DNA of 64,000 nucleotides from Symbiodinium natans (Eukaryota > Sar > Dinophyceae > Suessiales > Symbiodiniaceae). Under the pieces are notes generated by a model. The model was not told the DNA's origin. It searched no databases and saw only the letters and a list, made by a program, of their open reading frames with translations. Shown here piece after piece: positions 56,876 to 64,000 of the stretch. The DNA lies in the NCBI GenBank assembly GCA_905221605.1, contig CAJNDS010000119.1, positions 127,501-191,500 on the forward strand. The letters run 5' to 3'. Both the position numbers and the translations under genes were made by a program. Numbering within the stretch: the first letter of the stretch is position 1; the number at the start of each line of letters is the position of its first letter.

Positions 56876-57890
56876 TCAAGCCAAAGCGGGTTGTCTTTCG
56901 TACCAAGTCGCCCTTCGAGCCGAAGCCCAAGCCTCCGGACGAGTACTGTCTGAGCCTTGGGAAGATCACAGACGTGCTCAGGCGGGGTCTTGCCAAGTTG
57001 CCACCTGACTCAGTCTTCATTCTCGGAACACTCCGCACCCGCTGTATAAATCTCAGAGCTTCCGTGCATCCACGCGCGCACAAACGAGTTCCCCAATGCA
57101 GGAGTGACTATCCCGAGCCTTGGAAAGCAAATGCAGATGAATTGTCTCCCCCCACCCCCCCCCCCCCCCCCCCCCCCCATGCCAGCCCACTCCATTACCC
57201 GACGCCCTTCAACACCGCCCCTGAAAACATTGACCCCTTCAAGATCTCGTGCATCGCTTGTCCTTCAGGATGTCTGTCTGGATTGGTTGGGTTAGAACAT
57301 CGACCGATGACCTCTCACCATTTCAGGATTTCTTTGCTAGAGCTCCAGACTTCAGCATCTACGATGAGCTGCCCGGTGGCACTGGGCACCATGAAGCTGC
57401 CCTTAGTGACTTAGTGATTGTCTCAGCAGAGGCAACTTTCGATGAACATGTTCTCAGGGCCCTGATTCTCCAACTGCGGAAACCGTGGGACCAGCCGAAG
57501 CAGCTGGCCGGATGCCGGTCGACCTATGAGCCCTGTTGTGCAAGCAGTGTTCGGTGTATGATGGGATGTAGCAGATGTTTTGGGTCCCGCAATCTCTTGG
57601 CAGATTTTGCCATTCTTCGGCCGATGTGTCGTGAACATGGGTGGAGTGCGCTGTGAACTTGTCTGTGGTTGGGGGATGCTGGGAATGGAGGTGCTATCAG
57701 GGTCAAGGTTCGGATGCCGACCTGGAGTGCAGAGACACTAGCAGGTTCGTGCTTATTTACTCTCAAATAGTCCTAAGTCACGACTCCGTGATGCTCCGTG
57801 AGGCTGCTAGACTGCTAGAGCAATGGGCCGTGACCTTCAGGAAGCATTTCTCACAGCGATCCGTGCGGTCAGCAAGAGCTTAATTCACCA
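56876..57890 (+). other. Three exon-like + frames, unknown protein
   Basis: A + frame at about 56876-57040 encodes PFEPKPKPPDEYCLSLGKIT, then RGLAKLPPDSVFILGTLR. Another at about 57327-57480, after TTTCAG, encodes DFFARAPDFSIYDELPGG, then SDLVIVSAEATFDEHVLRAL. A third at about 57743-57882, after CTAGCAG, encodes VLIYSQIVLSHDSVMLREAA. The second follows a clear polyC tract. They look like exons of one gene on this strand, but the family is not recognised and the junctions are not fixed. Confidence 0.4.
57151..57178. repeat. PolyC tract
   Basis: A near-pure C run of about 28 bases, inside a putative intron. Confidence 0.95.
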
Positions 57891-57943
57891 CGGACAGGCT
57901 GCTTGGCGACATTGTAGAAGGAGGTCATTTGCCTGGTCGTGAG

Positions 57944-57998
57944 AGTGGGAGAGCGAGAGAGTGAGAGAGTGAGAGAGTGATAGATTGAGAGAGTGTGA
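57944..57998. repeat. (GAGAGAGT)n microsatellite
   Basis: Six imperfect copies of GAGAGAGT/GAGAGTGA. Confidence 0.9.
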
Positions 57999-59583
57999 GA
58001 AGACGAAGAAGAGGAAATAAGATCACGAAGCTTGGGCAACAGTGGAGAAGCGGGGCAAGAACTAAACGATGGTCGAGTGCTGTTGTCATGTGCTGCAGTA
58101 CTGGTTTAGGGAACAGTTCTACATGGGTGAGGGGGCGAAATCTCGGGAGTGTTGCACTTCTCTCTCCGAAATTCCTGCAGCCGAATCGGAATGAGATGGC
58201 AGTTCTGAGACAAGGGCTAGTAGCGGGTAGTAAAGAGCAAGGCCCAGCTTCACGTGATCGCCCCAGGTTGAGTGCCAGGTCTGCGATGGACGACCGTAGC
58301 TTGGTTGCACGTCGCACGTGACAATCGCAGCCAGGTTTCCTCTGCTATCCAGGATTTGAAATAGATTCATGTCGTAATGTGGCCGGTGGTTCAGACGGTA
58401 TGTGTTTGCAGTCGCCCAAGTATGCACGCCAGCTGCGCACACGTACAAGAACTCACGACGAGTTCCCATCAAACTCGCGGGCCAAAGCAATTGAGAACCT
58501 TTCAGCTCCCAGGTATGGCTTTGACCTCCGAGTGCACTGGACATGCCGGGGGCAACTTCGATTAGGCAGGCGGCCGAGCGATTTCAGCAGAAAGTGCAGC
58601 CGTCTAAGAGACTACAGTAACAAAGCTCTCGCTGATTGTTCTGAAGCGTCTATGTTTATCCAGATGTTCTTTCTTTCAATAGTTGGTGCCCACAGTCTTG
58701 TCTTATTGTGGGGCCGGAAAGTGACGATTGAATGATCCGCGTCGCCTTCTGGAGTCAGGGGTGAAGACCGCCAGAGAGTTTTGATCTTCTGCCTTACCTC
58801 TGGTGTCAGTCCGATTGGTGTCACAACTTCTCGTCTGTTGACCCTTGTCAGCAAAGCGCATCTGGCGAGGCTCCAGGAGCTTCACAATTTCTGCCATATC
58901 CTTATATGAGATGAGGAAGCAGGCAAATTTAAGCGATCCTTGGCGTAAACATGCATCTGACTCAGTTCCTTGAATGGATTGCAGTAGCACCGTAGCTCCA
59001 CTTTCTAGCCCCCCAAGGATTCCGAGCAACTTGCCTGGCGGATCCACAAGCACATCATTGAGCCTCGATGTGACGTATGGTGAAGTTACGGGGCACGCGT
59101 GGAGATGTGTCACGGAGCGTGACGGAGTGGCAGCGTAATTGGTACCTGCCAGCGGCTGCACTGGGTGTCAGCTGCAACGACTTGCGGCAGGATGTTTCTG
59201 GGCATTTGTGTATTTCCGGAGTCGCCACAGTAAATCCGCTCACAGCACAAGTCTCCTAGTGGTTCTCCACTCTCACTCTCGCTGAGGATGTGACGGAGAT
59301 CCGCCCATGCTGCCTCCGGGAGACACTGATGAACCGCTGCGAGGCCACGGTAAGAACAGTGCCCATATGCGCGCGCGCAAGCCGTGGCCCTTGGAGCTGA
59401 GTTGCGCCTCCCTTTCCCGAAAGTACAAGCCTGGTGCGCCTGGCCAGTTCATGGCCAGATAAAGACCGCAGGAGCTGGACATGGAGCCGGCTCCTTGAAG
59501 CTGCGTGGAACAGCGCTCAGCTTGACGGTACTGCCATCCCCGGGAGCAACAGTCGCCTTCTCGTGGTATCCTGTGTTTCCTCG

Positions 59584-59622
59584 TGGGCTTAGGGTTTAGG
59601 GTTCTTCCCCCCCCGCCCCCCA
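59584..59622. repeat. Telomere-like TTAGGGTTTAGGG next to a polyC tract
   Basis: Two TTTAGGG-type heptamers followed by about 15 C bases with one G. Confidence 0.8.
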
Positions 59623-62095
59623 TGTAACAGCGAGCAAGAAAGGGCCCAAAAGCACCTTGTCGATGTGTAGCCAATGCTTCCCAGTCCAGCTGTTCAGCCG
59701 AACTAAGGCGCCCGGAGGCCGCACGCAATTCGTAACATGGGTGTCAGAACTATGCAGTTTTCTCAGCCCCTTAGCGGCCTTGGGCCAGCCAACGAGAATT
59801 GTTTCAATCATGTTCAATCGGAAGAGTGGGTTCGCCACCGCGCACAGCGGATCCAGAACCTGCCTGGTAGGTAGCTGAAATGCTTCTTGTGCATACTGTA
59901 AAGATAGAGTTGGTAGTTATATGCCGTGGCTTTCTCAGCAGGCGGATGGCAAGCACAGCTGAAGGATCAGCCGTCATGATACCCCGAGCTAGCCAATCCC
60001 CAGCCATGCTCTCGGGAATGTTGCGGAAGGGCGTGGATAGGTCAAGCTGTACGTGCTGGCATGTTCTGGCACAGCAGAGTTCAGCTATTGCAGCGTGTAC
60101 TAAACCTGAGCCCTGCTATTCTTGGTTGTTTGGGGCATTGGTTGGGGGCGGTTGAGTCCATCAGCTGGAACAGCAAAAATGTTTCTGGATGTTTCTGGCA
60201 TCAACATGGAATTTCAAACCCGCAGCCCCGGGACCCGGTAAGCTTGAAGTGCTGTCCTTTTAGCTGAAGTTTGTTCCGCTTCTGCTGTGATGGTGCCTGA
60301 AGGTCGTTGGTACCTCCAGGCCATCTCATGCAAGACGGTTCCCAAATCGGGAAAGCGTTTCTCAAGGGCGTGTGCCATGTACTTCGCGGGGCTACACACA
60401 GACAAATGGCGGGCGCCCGCCTGGTCATCCAGCATCATGTGAGTACAGCCTTGCTACCAAAAATTGCCCCGCTAGCGTTGCCATGACCCCCCTCGACCCA
60501 TCTGTACAGGAGGCCGCTTTATGCAATCGGGGAGCCTTGCAAAGCACCTTGATACTTGGTAGAAACCTGAGCAACGTTGAAATTCTTCATGATGTCATTG
60601 AGAGCGAGGCTCCCTGGTTGCATGCCTCATGCTCGAAATATCTTGCAATGCTGGCGCTACAGAGCCATCCAATGAATCAGAAGCAGGCAGCATGACCAGA
60701 ACGGAAGGTAATACCTGAAACCGTGATACGATCATTAACCCAGGACATTTTGCCGGCCTTTTGTTTCTGACGGCACAAATGTTTGAGACTGCGTGGCGTG
60801 GGTGTGTAGGTGTGTGATGGCACATTCAGAAAAGGATCTCATATGGGCTACTAGGACGACCGGGCATGCTTTGCGGGATCAGCTCATCGAGCACAGGCTG
60901 ACTGAGAGCAAATGCCCAGACGCACCAGTGCTTTGGCTTTAGGGATGTTTTCAGACGTTTTTGCATATCCCTTCCGCTGCGAGGTGCTTCGACGGCGTGT
61001 CCGAGCTCGTGGCCGACGATGAAGTCATGGGTCTCGAGGTGTGCTCACCAAAGTTGAGCGGATTTTGGTTTCAATGGCAATGAAAGTCCTAGTTGTGACA
61101 CCTCCATGTGCCAGGGGGCCATTTTTGGGCAGATAACTACTATAGTAGATACTGGCAAAGACGCATATGCATTTTCATGGCAGGTCTCATCAGGCGTCGC
61201 TGCGGAGCACCTCCTGCTAGATGGCATGTGCACGCCCAAGCTTCTGTTGCGGGTGTAAGAGTTTAGGGCGTTAGGCCGTTAAACCGCGAAGCTCTCTCTT
61301 TTAGACATGTGCAGCGGTAGATGGAGTCTTCGACAAATTAGTCCAAGGGAGGAGATGTCTCGGGCTCAGCTTGTCCCAGATCCCAGGCAGGCCCTGCTGG
61401 TGTCGCAGGGCCTACGCCCGGGTCGGCTCCACGCCTTGCGCAGCGACGTGCTGGGCGTCCTGCGGGATGAGGAGCGCTGAGGGCTTGAAGATCCGTGCAA
61501 TGTGCCGGTGTCTGTGGGAGCAGGATGGCAACCCCATGCTGCCAGTGACGTCCGGCTTGGAGTTCTGGGTGACCACCTTACAACTCCCCTATGAGGGGGT
61601 TCACCGTGCAAGGGTTCAGAGAGGCGCACGGCGAAAGTACCGCGCCTGCCACGCGAAACGAGGTTTTGCTTCGCAATGTTTGGACCCCAAAATTGTTACA
61701 AATTCTTGATTGGAACGAGTTTTGGACGCGTTTGCCGCGCATGGCCAGGGCTTCAGGTTCAGAGCATAAAGTCGAACATGGTTGTTGGTGGAGGTTTAGT
61801 CTGTCGTGGAAAGAGGCAAAAATGCTGCAACCAGCAGAGTGTTGGGCATTTTCACAAAAGGCATGAACACTTGGGACAGCGCGCCTGGTTGCAGAAACAT
61901 CAAGCATTCTTCTGCAGTTTGTTCTTCATCAAGGGCAACGACGCTGAACATTTCAGTGTTGTGACAGCGCGTCTTGACCAGAAACGTCAAACAGTTTTTT
62001 GCCATTGCAGTATGTGAGAAAAAGGAGGCACAAATGCTGCATAGGCTAGAGTTTTGGGTACGGGTAGGTTAGAGCAACATGGTCGTAACCAACCT

Positions 62096-62125
62096 GCCCC
62101 CCCCCCCGCCCACCCACCCACCTAC
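62096..62125. repeat. C-rich tract with CCCA repeats
   Basis: A C run followed by CCCACCCACCCACC. Confidence 0.9.
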
Positions 62126-62367
62126 AACAAAAGAAAGCCCAAAAGAGTCTTGCGCGGTTCGCCCCCCCGCTTGCTTGCTCTAGGCTTCTGAGAGTCCTCA
62201 GCCGCTTCAGCCAGTTCGACACGTGCCATATCTCATTGCTGAAAGGTCCAGCCAGATGACAGTCGCTTCCCAGAGATCTTGGTGCAGGTCCTTGGGCAGC
62301 GTGCTCTGGAATCACTGGCTCCGCCATTTCCCTACACGACATCGCCATGGCGGCCACATGCTTGCAG

Positions 62368-62436
62368 GTGCCCGCTCATATGAGCCATGCAGCCACCGAT
62401 AGCAATATCACGATCTTCTTCAACGAAGAGCTGCAG
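62368..62436 (+). CDS. Ig-like (SbsA/Big_5-type) domain exon
   Basis: After an acceptor GCAG before G the exon reads VPAHMSHAATDS, then NITIFFNEELQ, and ends at a GC donor. P-A at the start, a strand with I-T-I and the F-[DN]-E box are the N-terminal half of SbsA/Big_5-type Ig-like domains, which are found in bacterial surface proteins and in large extracellular proteins of protists. The G-x-G-x-I strand expected next was not found. Function in the cell is unknown. Confidence 0.55.
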
Positions 62437-62665
62437 GCGCGAACGTGCGCGCATCTTATCTAGCACTGTCTCGCGCGCCATTCCAAGCATTCCCTGCAAA
62501 GGTGTGCTTCCATCTTTAGAAAAGTACCTTTCTGCTGATGCGAGATTGACAGGCCGACGTGAATGGCAGCATAAACATCAGCGATGGCATGCAGGAGCCT
62601 TTACGTTCGTCCTCGCATCTTCGTGCGTCGTACGTCAAGGCGAGCGCTTAAGCGTTGAAGCCTTG

Positions 62666-62829
62666 TAGGGGGGCACGCTGCAATGCCAGGAGGAGATCAT
62701 TGCTCTCTCAGCTCCAAGCAACCTACCTGGGACAGGCTATGCCTGGAGCTCAGCTGACGGATTGAAACCTTTTCGACCCAACTCTTCGGTCTTTTGCAGT
62801 TTCTGGTACGATGAGACAGTATTCAGGTA
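62666..62829 (+). other. Exon-like + frame between Ig-like exons
   Basis: The frame opens after TTGTAG and encodes QCQEEIIALSAPSNLPGTGY and SVFCSFWYDETVF before a possible GTAAC donor. It lies between exons that look like Ig-like domains and may be part of the same gene. No motif recognised. Confidence 0.3.
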
Positions 62830-63122
62830 ACAACTCTTTGGGGCGCCAATCTCTTTACAAGGTGCTCCTGCAGGGCTCCGTGGTCGTCATCAACCCTGCA
62901 ATGGACTTTGGTTGGATCCCTGGGGGCCTGGGTTCAGGTCTCCGAGGTGATGTATCTAGGGTTGCATGTATCTCCGTGTGCAGACTAGTTGGGGCCAATC
63001 GGACTGTGCCGCCAATATGAAAGTGTCCAAAACTCACGAAGTGGTCCTTAGGCACCGTCTGTAGTTTATCCCCCAGCACAAGATCCCCGGCGAGCCTAGT
63101 GCTTCGATGTCCAACATCCAAG

Positions 63123-63193
63123 GCCTGAACCGTGAAGTGACCGTCACCTTTGACCAGGGAATCTTCCGTGATCTTGCCGGACACCCGTTTTCG
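63123..63193 (+). CDS. Ig-like (Big_5-type) domain exon with DLAGHPF motif
   Basis: The exon starts after AG before G and reads REVTVTFDQGIFRDLAGHPFS, here in two parts: REVTVTFDQGIF and RDLAGHPFS. The second is the last-strand signature of Big_5-type Ig-like domains (usually D-x-A-G-N-P). It ends at a GT donor. The neighbouring exon from 63242 carries a second such motif. It probably belongs to a multi-domain extracellular or surface protein. Confidence 0.55.
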
Positions 63194-63241
63194 GTGGCGC
63201 AATTTTTGAAACTGTCTCGCTGAGTGCTTTCTTTGGCTCAG

Positions 63242-63302
63242 GCCGGCAACCCTTTCAAAGGGTCAGAGCCCGAGGTTGTGCCTCTAAATTACATGACCAA
63301 GG
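63242..63302 (+). CDS. Exon with AGNPF motif, likely the same Ig-like protein
   Basis: After GCTCAG before G the frame begins AGNPFKGSEPEVVPLNYMTK. AGNPF matches the D-x-A-G-N-P box of Big_5-type Ig-like domains. If spliced directly to the exon at 63123 the intron would be only 48 bp, so an unseen exon or a different path is possible. The same frame stays open to 63574. Confidence 0.45.
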
Positions 63303-63610
63303 TCTGTTTACGTTCGCTACGCGCTACCAAATCGCAATGGGAAGAGGGAGTCACCAGTTGGTTCGCATTCCTTCGCCAAGATCGTTTCGGGCCTCACAGA
63401 GCAGAACAGAACAGGCGGATTTTCGGGCTTCGCAAGGCAAACAGAACGTCCAAGACCCCTGGACAAAGCCACAAGGCCCTGCACTATTCTGCAAAAGAAA
63501 GTCGCGACACAGCTGCGAACCTGATAGACCTCGAGCGGAAGAGGAAGTCAAGCATTGTTGCAAGTCAAGCGTAGCCAGAGGACGAAACTGGTGGAATGTG
63601 AAGTGCACGT

Positions 63611-63724
63611 AGATTCAGAGATGCGGAGGCTGAGTGAGGGCGAGTATGTCTTTTACTCGGCCCCTGCGGCCTTTTCCCTGGTCGCTCCATATGTGCTGGG
63701 GCCCAAGAATGCCGGGGGGTCTTA
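63611..63724 (+). other. Exon-like + frame near the window end
   Basis: The frame encodes MRRLSEGEYVFYSAPAAFSL and APYVLGPKNAGG before a TAG stop. It may be a further exon of the Ig-like protein or of another gene. The remaining 270 bases to the window end hold nothing recognised. Confidence 0.3.
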
Positions 63725-64000
63725 GAGTGGCTGTGGCGGCGGTTTTTTTAGTGACACAGTGACGCATCGTGGAAGGCGCTACCCAAACTTCCGCGAGCCG
63801 CGCTTTACGCCGAGGGCTGGGGTGGCTCAGCTCAGAATGTGGGACCTTGGGGTGACTTTGGGGGTGGCCTGCAACAGAGTCCAAGCTCTGCCAAGCCCTT
63901 GAAACCCTGAAGCCTCGACGAATGGTCACAGGCCATGCTCCACCATGTTAACGGCACCTTCCTTCTCAGTGGCGGCGAGACCGGGGGCTTTTGCTTGGCA

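Larger units (their letters stand above)
58000..62340. other. Unassigned region with frames on both strands
   Basis: Minus-strand frames with protein-like composition are at 58119-58544 (NLFQILDSRGNLAAIVTCDV), 58760-59090 (GKLLGILGGLESGATVLLQS), 59650-59838 (MIETILVGWPKAAKGLRKLH) and 60214-60438 (AHALEKRFPDLGTVLHEMAW). They could form a minus-strand gene. On + a short exon-like frame at about 59283-59348 reads EDVTEIRPCCLRETLMNRCE before a GTAAGA donor, and another at 61355-61480 reads QALLVSQGLRPGRLHALRSD. No family is recognised, so strand and gene number stay open. Confidence 0.3.

Overview
This window looks like nuclear DNA of a core dinoflagellate. It is GC-rich and repeat-rich. Most coding sequence sits in short exons separated by short introns, and homopolymer G/C tracts and microsatellites lie between them. 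The introns I could place by protein homology begin with GC, GA or GT and almost all end in AG followed by G, which is the splice pattern known for dinoflagellates. No bacterial operons, CRISPR array, rRNA or convincing tRNA were seen. Calls below the level of a recognised domain are weak, because in this base composition both strands often stay open by chance.

Layout. 1-3.9 kb: nothing recognised. 3.9-6.2 kb (+): a protein kinase whose glycine loop, VAVK lysine, C-helix, HGDL catalytic loop, DFG and APE motifs can be read in order over ten exons. 6.2-15.9 kb: unassigned open frames, a polyC tract and a G-rich tract. 15.96-16.43 kb (+): an intact single-exon GNAT acetyltransferase resembling bacterial YjaB, a candidate for horizontal transfer. 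20.05-20.30 kb (+): two exons of a SAM-dependent methyltransferase of the METTL21/EEF2KMT group. 24.6-31.3 kb (+): an M28 metallopeptidase of the ER membrane (ERMP1/Fxna type). Twelve consecutive exons can be spliced in frame, they carry all the M28 metal ligands, and one distal membrane exon lies beyond a telomere-like repeat and several microsatellites.

31.3-40.7 kb: a diverged duplication at 31.9-32.7 kb, unassigned exon-like frames and a polypyrimidine tract. 40.77-43.60 kb: a satellite of 53-bp and 94-bp units with a near-identical 560-bp higher-order duplication. 43.6-44.8 kb: a less GC-rich island. 45-62 kb: many unassigned exon-like frames, a degenerate repeat at 48.98-49.43 kb and further microsatellites. 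62.3-63.7 kb (+): a cluster of exons that look like SbsA/Big_5-type Ig-like domains, with possible relatives at 38.9 and 46.4 kb.

The recognised genes do not form a pathway. All are on the + strand, which fits the unidirectional gene blocks common in dinoflagellates. The most useful result is the exon-by-exon reading of the M28 and kinase genes, which shows directly that GC and GA donors must be used to restore conserved motifs.
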